DNA of 64,000 bases from Erythroxylum novogranatense (lineage: Eukaryota > Streptophyta > Magnoliopsida > Malpighiales > Erythroxylaceae). Numbering within the stretch: the stretch's first letter is position 1; every line of letters starts with the position of its first letter. Both the position numbers and the translations under genes were made by a program. Below the pieces are notes generated by a model. That model had not been told where the DNA came from. It worked only from the letters and a program-made list of their open reading frames with translations, and made no database searches. The stretch covers positions 20,278,847 through 20,342,846 of the forward strand of contig CM057230.1 of the NCBI GenBank assembly GCA_029891385.1, in the 5' to 3' direction. Positions 9,804 through 23,100 of this stretch are shown piece by piece.

Positions 9804-12072
9804 ATGGCTGCAGAAGCTGTCGTTGGAGCCGCTCTCGATGCTTTGCTCAGAGTTCTATTTGACAAAATGGCTTCTGCAAGATTTGTGGACTTCATCGAAC
9901 ATCACAAGCTCAGTGATCTGCAGAAGTTGAAGACTGCTATGAACTCCGTTCGACGTGTTCTCGACGATGCAGAGGAAAAGGAGATCAGGGAGCAAACTCT
10001 GAAAACATGGCTTGACCAACTTAAAAATGCTTTCTTTGAAGCTGATAATTTGTTGGACGAGATTGATTACGAAGCTACTCGGCTCGAACGCGAAGCTGAA
10101 TCTCGATCCGCCATTGATAAGGTTCGCAAGTTTCTACGCCCTCGGAAGTCATTTAAAAAAGGGTTGAGGAACATATTGGAGACCACTGAACATCTGGTGG
10201 ATCAGAAGGATGTGCATGGCCTGAGGGAGAACATAGGAGGTGGACAATCCACTCAAAGGATACCCACTACGTCTGTTGTTGAAACGTCTAACATTTTTGG
10301 TAGGGTACGAGATCAGGAAGCAGTAATGGAAGTGTTGCTTTCAGATGATGTCAATCGCAGCAACAACTTGAGTATAATTTCCATCGTGGGCCTCGGTGGG
10401 ATTGGGAAAACTACACTTGCGCAGCTCATTGACAACGATGAAAGAGTCCGAAACCGATTTGGTGTCAGAGGGTGGGTATGCGTTTCAGAAAAGTTTGATG
10501 TTCCAACAATAAGAGAAGATATTGCGAAGAGCGTGGCTCAAATTGTTTGCAATGATAAGACTCCAGACCAGATTGAGGTTGAGCTAAAGGAGAAATTGAC
10601 AGGAAAAATGTTCTTGCTTGTGTTAGACGATGTTTGGAATGAAAATTTCGATTATTGGGAGCAATTGCTAACGCCTTTGAAATCTGGCGGTCCTGGAAGC
10701 ACAATTATCATCACCACACGTAATGATGATGTAACAATAACTGTGCGTTCCAGTTCAATATTTCGTTTAAGTAAGTTGGATTCTTCTTATTGCTGGCAAT
10801 TATTCTGCAAATATGCTTTTGGTGATCAAAACCTTCAAGATTATCCACATTTAGAAAAAATTGGTCAAAAGATTGTGAAAAAATGTGACGGCCTTCCTTT
10901 AGCTTTGAAAATGATGGGAGGTATCTGCTATAAAAGAGATGCAACGTATTGGGAGAAAGTCTTAGAAGATGATCTGTGGAAATTTCCTAAAGATGACATT
11001 CTTCCAGTTCTAAGATTGAGCTACCGGTATCTTCCATCACATCTAAAGCAGTGCTTTGCCTATTGTTCCATATTTCCAAAGGATTATAAGTTCAATAAGA
11101 AGCAACTAATCCTTTTGTGGATGGCGGAAGGTTTCTTGATTGAAGAAGGAAACAAGACAATGGAAGAAATGGGTGAAGAGTACTTTGAGGTGCTAGAATC
11201 AAGGTCTTTTTTCCAACATGTTGATAATTCTTTTGTCATGCATGACTTGAAGAAGGGATTGTCCAAAACTGAAGCTCCTACCAGAGCGTATGCCTTCTCT
11301 GCTCCATGCCCTTTTGACGTTGGAAATAACTACATGCCCAGAAATCGAGACATTTTCAAGAGATGGTTTGCCTTTGAAACTACAATCACTTGCTATCTCC
11401 AATTGCAACAAACTGATTGCCGGGCGTATGAATTGGGATTTGCAGAAACTCACCTCTCTTACTTCCTTCAGCATTGAGGATTATGAAGCAAAAGAAATGG
11501 AATGCTTTCCAGAGGTGACCCTGTTGCCCTCCACTCTCAAGTCTCTTGAGATTTGCAATCTGCCATATTTAAAATCTCTGAACTACGAAGAGCTTCAACG
11601 TTTTGATTCTGTTGAATACTTGATAATCAAGAAGTGCCCTAGGCTTCAGTTGGTGCCAGATAAGAGTTTGCCCTCTACTCTTACCTGCCTTCGAATTCGT
11701 GATTTCCAAAATTTGGACTTTCTGTTCAACAAAAGATTTCGTGATCTCACCTCTCTTAGAGAATTGAGTATTTGGGGTTGTCCTGAGATTGCATCCTTAC
11801 CAGAAGAAGAGCTGCCACCCAGTCTAATCAGTCTTTGGCTGTATAATCTCCAGAAGCTGAGGTCTGTGGAAGGACTTCGCCACCTGACTTCTCTCGAAAG
11901 ATTGAGAATTGAGAGGTGCCCTCATCTGAAAACCTTGCCAAAGGAGGGCTTGCCATCCTCCCTTTCTTTTCTAAACATCTGGGGGTGTCCTTTACTAAAG
12001 AAAAGGTACAGGAGAAAGAATAGGAAGTATTGGGTCAAAATTTCACACATTCCACGCATTCGTATAAGGTGA
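9804..12072 (+). pseudogene. CC-NB-ARC-LRR resistance protein gene with internal deletion
   Basis: CNL proteins are intracellular immune receptors. From ATG 9804 (MAAEAVVGAALDALL, preferred over an upstream in-frame codon because CNLs begin this way) the reading frame shows a coiled coil with LLDEIDYEATR near residue 85, the P-loop GLGGIGKTT near 196, RNBS-A (FGVRGWVCVSEKFD), kinase-2 LLVLDDVW near 271, RNBS-B GSTIIITTR, GLPLAL near 363, CFAYCSIFPKDY, and MHD (VMHDL) near 479. Right after MHDL the next 76 codons are nonsense and end at 11477. In another frame, open from 11251 to 12072, typical LRRs run from CPKLKLLPERMPS to the end. So the start of the LRR was deleted and the join is out of frame. 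As it stands it could give a 557-residue CC-NB protein without LRR. An intron is not supported at the join. Confidence 0.9.
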
Positions 12073-13490
12073 TTGATCAAGCGTTATAAAGCTACTTATT
12101 GATAACAATTTGCATCCAAATTGGAGATGAAAAATTATGATATTCTTCGTATTGGAATGTTTAATGAAATATCATATAGAGTTGTGTTATAAGTTCAACT
12201 TAAAAAATGTGCAAAATTTTAGGAGTTATTTGATACTTATTCCTTATTTATCTAACTCAACTCCATATGATAACTTATCTTTACCATATGATCTAGGTAA
12301 GAATCTAAGATCAAAACTATGTTGCAATATTTTAGTGATCATATTTATATTTTTATATGAAAATTTTGTCATTTTTGTGATTACGATTACTATTTCTTCA
12401 GTTAATTATGCATACAAATTCTAATTAGATTGTACCGTGTCATCTCCTTCTTTAAGCTAAAAAAGCTTTTGAGCAATCAATTGGTTTTCTCCCAATCAGT
12501 TGGACCAACCGTGAGTGCAATGGTTTACTTCACAAATGAGTTTTCTAATTCAAGTCCAATATGACCCAACAATGCTAAAGAAAAGAATAGGAGAAGCATT
12601 TAACTCCTTTTTAATCAATTTCTTGATCATAATTCTCCTAAGCTACTTCCCAAATACAAGAACTATGGTATCTTAATTAAACTAATTACTAATTTTATAG
12701 AAAAATACAAAACATTTCATCGTGAAAAGAAATTATCAGCTCTTTGATTGAGTTTGAAACATTTCGTGAAGCCTAAATATAAGCTCAAATCAAATTTGAC
12801 AATCAACTCAAGTTGGATTAATTGTGTAACCATTAATTAGAGGATGTTTGTTTACTTTTTTTTAATTAAGTAAAAATATTTTGAGATTTTGATTTTGATT
12901 TCTATTTTAGTTTTGTTTTTTTGTTTTCAAAATTATGAAAAAATATATAAAGTAATTTTGTTTTCTGTTTTTATTTTTTTAATCTGATTTACTATTATTT
13001 AATTATTAATAAAAATTGTGAATAATTTAATTCAAAATTATATATTTAATAAATTAAAATTAATTATCAATAAAATTATAAATAATTTAATTTAATTTAA
13101 TTTAATGTTTATAATTAAATTATATGTAATTAAATTATTAATAAATATAATTAAATTTAAAATATATAAATATTCAAATAAAAGTTGATTTAATAATTAA
13201 AATATATTTCAAATAAATATTAATTTATAAATAAAATTTTAACTTTTAAATGATTTATTTTATTAAAATAATATGATTTTATTAATAAATATTATATAAG
13301 AGGTTAAAATATTTATTTAATTAAAAATAATTTATCTTTAAGTTTTATCTAATATATAATTATTATCGAAGATAAATATGACTTCTTTTATTTTTATACG
13401 AAGGAAAAATTAAAATTAAAAGTAAAAAACGAAAATAAAAAAACTACTGGCGCTAAACTAAAATTGTATAAAGAATCGATGACACTCTTT
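12073..13490. other. Intergenic, AT-rich
   Basis: Downstream flank of the resistance gene, then from about 12840 to 13440 nearly pure A/T with short repeats such as taatttaatttaatttaat near 13085. No coding feature is supported. CT-rich sequence (gcttccgcttccgcttc, about 13550) marks the probable leader of the next gene. Confidence 0.6.
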
Positions 13491-14155
13491 ATTCAGGTAC
13501 ACGTTCTTAAATTAAATTCGATCGCCTTCAGCATTGATTTAGTCACTCTCCGCTTCCGCTTCCGCTTCTTGCAACGCCGCCCTCGCTCTCATAATCTTGC
13601 ACAGCGGTCGCTCCCGAAATCAAGCACCGCCGTCTAGCACTCTAATTGTTGCAAGATTTTCTGGGTGTGAACTGGTTTCTGGTTTAAGTTACTCCTTGAC
13701 GAAAAGTTTGCTTCTTTAATTTTCTTCGAAAGGTTTTGAATGTGATTTTCGATTCTTTTTATGTTGTTGAGTTTTGTTTTCGCCCGGCCCAAAGTTAAGT
13801 GCAACAAATTTTCTTTGTCGAAGTTTCTATTTCGTATGTTTCAACTTTTTGTTGGTCATGTAATATGCTGCACATCTTATAAAGGGTATTATCGAAGCTT
13901 TATTGAATGCTTTTCCTTTCTTTATTATCTAGCAATCCATTTAAGTTTTTCAATTTTGGCTTCTGTTTCTAATCGCGCTGTTGTTAGAAGGAAAATCTAA
14001 ATTTTTGGTCCCTTTTTTTCTGGGGTTGTTGTGATAGCGTTTGGTAATCCATGGTTAAAATTACTAAGAATGATGTCTATGTTGGCTTTACATGTTTTCA
14101 TCTTGATGCTATCCGCTTGCAGGAAACAATCCATTGTTTGTAAATTTTTTTGAGA

Positions 14156-17100
14156 ATGGTTGAGGAGCAGTCAGTCCTTGTGAACGACACTGTCTACAAG
14201 TTGCAGCTTTCCCTTCTTGAGGGCATCCAACATGAAGACCAACTATTTGCAGCTGGATCTGTGATGTCTCGCGGTGACTATGAAGATGTCGTGGTTGAGA
14301 GATCAATATCAAACCTTTGTGGTTACCCGCTGTGCAGAAATTCTCTTCCAAGTGATCGTCCCCAGAAGGGCCGTTATCGCATTTCATTAAAGGAGCATAA
14401 GGTCTATGATCTACACGAGACGTATATGTATTGCTCTACTGGATGTGTTGTTAATAGTCAAGTTTTTGCTGGGAGCTTGCACGCTGAGAGATGCTCAGTT
14501 TTGAACCCGACAAAACTGAAAGAGGTCCTCAAGCTGTTTGATAATTTGAGTTTGAGTTCTCAGGAGTCAGGAAATGAGGGCGACTTAGGGTTATCTAATT
14601 TGAAGATTGAGGAGAAGATGGAACACAGAGGTGCGGAGATTTTGTTGGATCAGTGGATTGGTCCATCAAATGCAATTGAGGGCTACGTGCCGCAAAGAGA
14701 GCGTTATTCCAAGCCTTCTCAGGTCAAAAAATTCAAGCAGGTACGCTTGCTAAGTCTAAGTATGCTTTGATTTGGCTATATCTTTAGGTATTGTTCTCAT
14801 ATTGTTGCAAATCAACTGGAAAGTGAAATTGTAGATTGTGGGTTGAAGTTTTGTTTTGGAGTGCGAGTATGTTGAAGAAAGAACATATAGTATTTGCTCG
14901 TAGAATTCATTCTGACTAATGAATCTTTAGAGGAGAATAGAATGTTTTCTTGGGTTACATGAATGCTGATTTCATTATATTTATGATTATATTACCTCGG
15001 TTTCTGAAAATATGCAAGTTACAATCTTCCAAAAGAGTTGAATTTCCTCTTTCTTCAATTTTCTCCGTGACAAACAGCCTTTTAAGTCTTCCCTTATAGG
15101 GGGATAACTTATATGTTGCATGGCATATCTGTTACGTTATTCTATGTATTTTCTTTGTGATCTTTTGTCACTGGTATTGTCTTTGATTAATTGAGTTTTT
15201 TCTCCTAATCTTCCATATGATGTAGGACCAAAAGCCTACCAAAACACATTGAGTGGCAAAAGTGATTTTATCGTTAACGATATGGACTTTACGAGTATTA
15301 TAATCACTGAAGATGAATACAGCATTTCTAAAGGTTCATCAAATTTGAGTGGTACTGCTTCTTGTGCAAAGAGTGAACATAAAGGAGAAGGAACTGATAT
15401 GGACCTGAATAGTCAATCTTCTGCTTCTGTGAAGGATGACTCTAGTCAGACCCCAGGAAAATCAAGAGGGGAAAGATGTCAGCAGGTTGTAGAGGATGAG
15501 CGTAATGCTGAAGTTGTATCTTCACTTTTAAATTCTTCTTCGAACGGTTTAAGTATTGGTACTTCTGATACTGAAGAGAAATCTCAAGCTGCGAAAGCAG
15601 CTAGTGACTCTTTGCTGAAACCCTCACTTAAATCTTCTACAGTTAAGAAGTCTGGTCGCTCTGTAACTTGGGCTGATGAGCAGATGGATAGTTTTGGAAG
15701 TAGAAATCATTTTGAGGTTAGGAAAATTGAGGATAAAAAGACAGGTGATGATGTTTTATGCAGTACTGACAAGCAAGATGATGATGCTATGCTACGTTAT
15801 GAATCTGCAGAAACTTGTGCATTGGCATTGAGCCAGGCAGCAGAATCTGTTGCATCTGAAGGCACTGATGTTACTAATGCCAGTAGGGTGTCCATGCATC
15901 TGTTCATTGCTAATGAATTACAGTTACTCTGCATTGTTGTGCATTTAATAGTGGTTTTTCCATTTCTAATGTTCTATTGCATACGCCTCCAGTGTCTGAA
16001 GCTGGACTCATCATATTACCCAGTCTACCTGATGTGGATCAAAGTGGTACCACTGAGGATCCATGTGAGCTAGAATATGCTTCTGCTAAATGGCCTGGAA
16101 AGCCTGGGACCAATTGTTCTGATATTTTTGATCCTGAGGATTCATGGTTTGATGCCCCACCTGAGGGATTTAGTTTAACCGTAAGTTTCTTTTAAATTTA
16201 GGTAGTATATCTTCTTACTCATAATTTCAGTTTTAGATTCATACTATTTGCATTTTTTAGTTATCCTCTTTTGCGACGATGTGGATGGCACTGTTTGCAT
16301 GGATAACATCATCATCTTTGGCTTACATATATGGGAGAGATGAAAGTTCCCATGAAGACTATTTATTTGTTAATGGGAGGGAGTACCCCCAAAAGATAGT
16401 CCTGGGAGATGGTCGCTCTTCTGAAATCAAGAAAAGTGTAGAGGGTTGTCTTGCCCGAGCATTTCCTGCAGTTATTGCAGGTCTTAGATTGTCATTACCA
16501 ATATCGACGCTGGAGCTTGCAACGGTAATAAATAGGCTACCATCTCATTGTGACTAATAATGTGAAACTCATAGCATCATTCTTAGAAGTAGAGGTTACA
16601 CAATAAATAGTCGATTGATGGTGACTAATAATTTGCCTTTCTTAGAAGTACAACTTATACAATTACTGGTTGATGGATTCTCAATGCTCTGAAAGTCGCT
16701 GGAAATATATGATTTTTCACTAATGCAGGCATTACGGTGACTATTATTGATTCCATAAGTAATAATTACATGTGTAAGGAATGGAATACCATCATCAACT
16801 AGGTTCTGGCAAGCACATTAAGTTACTGCTCAAGTGTTTATCCACATGTTATGTTGATTTTATTTCATCAAACTGTAAGTAATCGATTATGATAATGATT
16901 TCTTCACTGTTAAGTACATCATCGTTGGTCGCACTCCCCTTTTTACTTAGTGACAATCATGAGATCCACGGTTTCTCTTATATATTGTGTGATAAAGTTT
17001 AAAACGTGTTTAAAAGAATGGTTTTTACTTGGAGAATCTTTTCTTGTAATATAATTCCATGTATCATCCAAGAAACTGTTAGAAAAATTGGACTGTCTGT

Positions 17101-18166
17101 TATCTCAAATTTGAACAAGGTAATTTTATGCAGAGCTGCTTGTTGGACACAATGTCTTTTGTTGATGCACTCCCAGCATTCAGAATGAAACAGTGGCAAG
17201 TCATTGCTCTTCTCTTCCTTGACGCTCTTGCTGTTAGTAGGATACCTGCGCTTACTTCACATATGATTAACAGGCGGGTGATGCTCCAAAGGGTAAGATT
17301 GCTTGTTTTTTGTTCACATTTCAGTTGTCCGAGTCATTCCTCTTTTCTAATAGAAACTTGTGCAGATCCAAATGGTGAGATTGCTTGTTATTTGCCTTTA
17401 ACTAGAAAATGAGGCCATCTTACAGCTGGGCTTCTGCATTAGGGTGCGAAAATAGTAGCTCAAGAGAATCCTCTGTTAACTTTTTGCAGAAGGCCTTTTT
17501 TCTTTTATTATATGCAGATCACTTATCCTTTCTTTTCATATTTTTTCCCTCTACCCTTCTCATTTTTCTGGCTTCTAATATTATCTATATGAGAGTGGTG
17601 ATGAACTGATAACTATCTCAAACATATGTTCGCCAAAAATCAATGAACAAATTCTTAGTCATCAGAAAAGAAGTCAACTAAGAACCCTTCCATTTTGACG
17701 TTACTCACACATGAATCAAAAGCATAACAATGAAATTGTCATTTATGCCAAATATGGCATATTTTACCAAATAATCTCAGGATCTTGACAGTATTTATCT
17801 TCGAGTAACCCCTAAAGACTAAGAAGGGTAGCAAGCCAAGGTAATGCGATGGGGTTCTTAGGTTCTTTTCACTTGTAAATCAAGTTTCTGTTTTCAGTTA
17901 AATCTATTCTCTTACTGTCTTAAAAATTAAAACTCAGGGAGGACTGAATTAGTAGAGGAGGTAGGTTGGTTAGCTTGCAACAACGGATTGGGATATTAAG
18001 AATCATTATCTTTATACTAAAAGAAGTAATGACATTTTTGGTATTGCTGTTGGTTTAACAGTTGTTGGATGGTGCTCAAATAAGTCTAGAAGAGTATGAA
18101 GTGATGAGGGATCTCATGGTTCCTCTTGGCCGAGCACCTGAATTTTCGGCACAGAGCGGAGGTTGA
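14156..18166 (+). CDS. RPAP2: RPAP2-like RNA polymerase II CTD phosphatase, six coding exons
   Basis: RPAP2/Rtr1 proteins dephosphorylate Ser5 of the Pol II CTD and act in polymerase import and transcription. Coding exons: 14156-14740, 15226-15882, 15993-16180, 16261-16524, 17134-17292, 18062-18166; about 652 residues. The Rtr1 zinc region uses Cys55, Cys60 (CGYPLC) and Cys93, Cys97 (YCSTGC). An acidic Ser-rich middle follows, then the conserved C-terminus (MSFVDALPAFRMKQWQVI; LEEYEVMRDLMVPLGR; FSAQSGG stop). The ATG has an in-frame TTG two codons upstream that I reject. A 5' UTR intron probably ends at 14122. Odd point: exon 1 ends in phase 0 but exon 2 needs one more base; the total coding length (1958) is one short of a multiple of three. 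Without a correction, translation would stop soon after the first junction. Confidence 0.88.
16551..16675. repeat. Imperfect tandem duplication in an RPAP2 intron
   Basis: Two copies, 16551-16620 and 16622-16675, share tgactaataat, ttcttagaagta, acaat and a gattgatgg/ggttgatgg end. The second is shorter by an internal deletion. It lies in the fourth intron between coding exons and has no visible effect on splice sites. Confidence 0.6.
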
Positions 18167-20119
18167 TGAGTTGCAGATGTCTTCTGCATTTGGGACTCAT
18201 AACAAAACAACAGTTTTGCTTTTGCCAGAAGGAAAAAGATGAATAGGTGGTCTACTCCAGTCTAGCTCGTTATACATTTCCTACAGGAGTTGTGAAATCT
18301 CCTTTTAACCTTGTACAATACATTGAGCATTAGAACACAAGCACAAGAACAGTTACTTATAGTCTCTTGCAAGAGCAAGTGAACAGAGATTGAAATGGAA
18401 CATGTCTTTTGTCTTCTACCACGCATTTTAAACAGTAAAGTTTTTGCTGACCTTTTTGGTGCAATTTAAAATATCTGCATCCCTCTTTACATCAGTACGT
18501 GGATCTATCAAAAACACTCTTTGTTACGTAAGAATAAAGTTTCAATTATCATATTTTTAGACCTTGTTTTATTGCAGAATTTTAGATTGAGTATGATGAT
18601 ATAGGTTGAGACTTAAAATTATACGGTAATTGCAACTCAGGTTTGAGTTAGATTATTTAAAAATTTTAAAAAGCTTTATATTTATTAAAATTTAATCTAA
18701 AATTAGGTTTATTTTAAATTCAAGATTGATCTTTTATAAAAATTTAAATTTAAGTTAAATCAATAATATTTATCAATAATTAAAATTTTAACTACTTGTC
18801 TTATTTAATTATAAAACTTTTTTACTCGATTTTTAACTTTTTATTCGATTTATTTTAATAATTTTATTATTAAAAATGACCAATTTGTTAATTAATTGAT
18901 TAATTTTATTAATAATAAATTCTATCGTTTAATTTTTATTCAAAATCTTTTAATTAAATTTTAAAATTTTCAAATGATAAGAAAAATCTCTTTTAATCAT
19001 ATTTTAAATTCTTTATTTTATTTAATTTTATTCAATCTTTAGTCGATTTTATAATAGTCTAATACCGAAATAAACTTTTAAAACTTGAACATCTTATTTT
19101 GCCAATTTAACTTCCATCTGGCTTTTTACCATTTATATTTATATTTTTATTATTAGAATAGTTATCATAATATCAATAAAATAGAAATTAGTACCATATC
19201 ATATGTTTAAATAATATTAGACAATTTTATAAGAAGTTGAATTGATTTTTAATACATAATTCAAAGTTTTAAGCTTAATTTTTAAATTAAAATTCAATTC
19301 ATAGACTCATTTTGGAACTCAAACCTTTTAATCTTCAAGGCAAATGAGCTTATCAATTGTTACAAATCTTGTCATACAAAAGAATATAGAAACATAAAAC
19401 CAACCATTCAAAGCACTTTGACAGCAGAAAGGTAGAAGTGAGAAGTAAAACCTACCAGTCAAACTAGTTAATCTCCAAGACATAAATCCATTAAAACCCT
19501 CTCAATTTCACATTCCACAAGTAGCCTAAAGCAAAGAGAAGTCCGGAGAAACTTTCTGCACATGTTTCCTCCAACAGGTACTGATCTCCTCCATTCGGTA
19601 GTTTCATTAATCCCTTTTATCCTTTCATCATCTTATTATAGAATGCTCTAAAAACATATATTATAAGCATCTATCAATTCCAGTACTACATTTCCTCTCT
19701 TACTGAACACAAAAGTGAAAGGAAAAAAAAAAGGGTGAAAGAAGGTTAGTCATAGACGAAAATAGTTATTAGAATTGCTGTTCATATAAATTGCAGGATG
19801 ATTTACTGAAACACCGTAGCCCAGGATTGTACTGACACAAAAGAGGAATCAAATCTGATATGGAAAGACTAAACACCAACAATATCAGACATCTGCTCAA
19901 TCATCAGAAGGTAATGTGCTTTTGACACATCTACAGTATCCTACCAAGAACATGTTGATATGTCCGATTCCATTCTGATAAAGGCTCTTGGTTTTCCCCA
20001 AGAACAGTCTCAACTTAAAAGAGTTTTTTGCTTGTTCTCGTTAGAGGATATACAACACTTTTTTACTGCAAGCATTTCATCGCTTCTAGGATCTGCATGT
20101 TTTCTTGCTCCCACCCTTT
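18167..20119. other. Tail-to-tail intergenic region between RPAP2 and the TOM-type gene
   Basis: Contains both 3' untranslated regions. About 18590-19320 is very AT-rich without coding potential. The minus-strand gene's 3' UTR probably starts at 20119 and may extend to about 19800. No RNA gene or mobile element was recognised. Confidence 0.5.
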
Positions 20120-23100
20120 TTACCGAATAGGATGGTATTGTGTAATGCCACGCTTTGGAGGTAACTTCCTCAAAATGAAAAGAACCAAGGATGAAGGCAA
20201 AATCTCCACTAACTGCACACAGAAACAGGTGATAGTCAAAATCTTATGGATAGGAATCTAGACACCAAAAAAAAAAGTTAAGTTTTGGCTGTTCCAATCC
20301 AACCAGACAGATTATTATTTTAATTTTCTCACCATAACATTCTGAAATCCAAATTTGAAGGGTATGAAATTGAGCTAGGTCATGTTTGACAAAAGGGCTA
20401 TGAACTATACATACAAAAAATTTAATGAATAACCTACATTTTCCTGTAGAGATTATATATGTCCAGCAATATCCAGCACTTTCCTTGTACAGGTCATATT
20501 TGTCTAGTGAAATCATGTAGATTTGTAGCGAAAATGGAACCATATACCAAATTTCATTATAGCAAATCACAGATCCCAGCAAATATGTGTTTCTTGTAAG
20601 TTCAAGAGTGCTGAAGAGTACATTGGTGAATAGGAGAACAAAAAGTGAACGAATATTTGCTTTTTGTTTGACATTAAGCAATATTAGGGTAACATCGTAT
20701 GTACATTTAAGATTAGAGGAGTAATCATGGCACTGATAAGTTATCCATAATAATGAAGTACAGAAAACCATAATAAACTTACCAAGTAATATATGAAGTT
20801 TAAAACTGGATGGTCCAACACATCTAGGTCTGCCGCTTGGTCAAAAGCATCAAAGCACATCTAAGCATTGTTAAAGAACAGAGTAAGCTAGTGCCAGATG
20901 TTCATGTAACATGGAAGAAACAATTAAGCTTTAGAAACTCGGCATCAAAATTTGCATGCAGTAGAAAAAGGTTGAAAAGGATAAGCCTCAGTCAACCAGT
21001 AATGGAAGAATTTCATGCAAACATTTAATATTGCATCATAATTTTAACAATTTCCTTATCAAACTTCACCATGCTGAGGCACCATTTCATTTAACCGAGG
21101 TCAAGATATAGAATTTGTTTTATAAGAATTGAGTGGGCTCACCATGATGCATCTGATGAGGAAGCATAAGGAACATATGGTGGTCACATAGCCAACCTGT
21201 AAGTAAAGCAAAAGAGGAAGAACAAAAATGTCAAATGAGAACAGTACTGAAAGCAAAAATTAACATTTATAAGAGAAATATACCTCTTGAAGCTTCTTAC
21301 GCCGACCTTTGGATTCCACGGGAAAGCGCTGCAACATTAGGAACAGCCTGACAGGAGATGAAAATTGTGAAATGAAGAAGATCAAAATACAGCAAATGTG
21401 GTGTAGTGATATGTAACTTAGAATTAGGTCAAATTATCTGCACCAAAGAAAAGCGACAGAAGATGACAGAATACAGAGTATGTGCCTCTTCTCTACCAAA
21501 GCATTAGATCAAAATGAATCCATTGCCACATCGATGATATTGTGCCATTTCCATGTGAGAGACAAAAATAAACAGTTACAAGCATGGCAGGAAAACAAAA
21601 GCATATAAAGAAAGTTATAGAAGTGCGACTTTTAGCTGAATTTTGTCACATACAAATCTGACAAATTTGGGGTCTGAAAAACTACACTTGAGCCAGAAGA
21701 CAACAGTTCATTGACTAACCTAGTCTCCAGGAGAAAGAAAAGCTATAATGCGCCATCTCATAAGAATCCTAAAGAGTAATGGTAGAAACATCATAAGCTG
21801 GCCTATGATCCAGCTACCCAGACTAAACTGGTGAGAGATAAAGGTCTTCTGCTATCATCCACACAAAGTAGGAGGACAAATGTATACTGCAGTATTACCT
21901 TCCACCATAAAGGAGAAAGCCAAGAGCTGCAACTAAAGATACTCCTGCACATGATAAAAGCATCAGTTATCAATGTAAAACTACTCTGTTTAATTAGAAC
22001 ATTTAAAATAATACTGAAGAAAACCTGCAAAGAACATCTTAGAAATGATGACGACAACCCGGATATTCTTCCACCATAACACCAGCCACATAGCAATCTG
22101 GAATCGATCAATTTGAGTGGTAAGGTGAAATTAATACACATGCACGCACACAGAGATAAAAAGGGAACAATAGCTCTGTAAATCATAGGTCATCTTGATC
22201 AGAGTTGCAGCTTGCAAAATGGTATCCAAAAAGACAATAACTTGGTCTCAGGAAGACAAACAAAATTCTAGTTGCAACATTTTGACAAAGGTCTTACAAT
22301 TACTAAACTATCAATATGATGTACCAAAAGAGTCCACAATTATTCAAAGAGAAACTTCTCTGTTAAAATTTTCATAATGGGCTGTTAAATGCAGATTTTC
22401 AAACTCCACTTTGATAATCTTCCAGGTTATATGCGCGGTAAATGTTGCCCACTAGACGAATTTTTTTTAGCTCTAACAATTGCGTTTAACACCCTAGAGA
22501 ATCTCTCTGTATACACATTGCTTGGGCACATATACCTACATATTAACACATCCACACATGCATTCATGTTTGTAACCAGGCATACAAATACTAGAATTAA
22601 TATGATCCGAGGTATGCATAAAGCACCCTTACTCAAGACATCATACCTAATAGTAGTAAAGATATTAATGTTAGGAATAAGCTGCAAGAGCATATTTACA
22701 ATGTCATTTTTCATTTGTTTTAAATTAATGCCATAGCCAAGCAATCAATCCAACCACAAAAACCATTATACCATGCTTATTTGTTTCTATATGCAACAAA
22801 CTGCATTTGATTTCAGTAAATCTTCTACCTCACGATCTTTTCTTTCCATTTTTTTTTCCCTTCCTTGACATATGGTATGATGAATTCCTGCAGCGGTCTA
22901 TTTGTTGGAAATGCCCATTTAAATTCCCACTTTACATAATCAGTGCAAAAGAAAGTAAGGTAACAGAGGATTTTAAAAACTTTTAGACAATCACCATTTC
23001 AATTATTCCAATATTTAAACCACATGCATTAAATTAATATATTCTTCTCTTCCTATTTTCCTCATTCACAGCATATGTTTTATCTGTTCATGCAAACTCA

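Noticed and set aside
11247..11290. Intron explaining the NLR frame change
   Set aside because: The two frames abut within a few bases; there is no room for an intron and no useful GT-AG pair that would link them.
20244..20771. 175-codon minus-strand open frame
   Set aside because: It falls in an intron of the TOM-type gene on the same strand, between exons at 20212 and 20783, and has no protein-like pattern.
22389..22744. Overlapping frames of about 100-115 codons on both strands
   Set aside because: They lie in the long intron (22098-23380) of the TOM-type gene; low-complexity composition, no family similarity.
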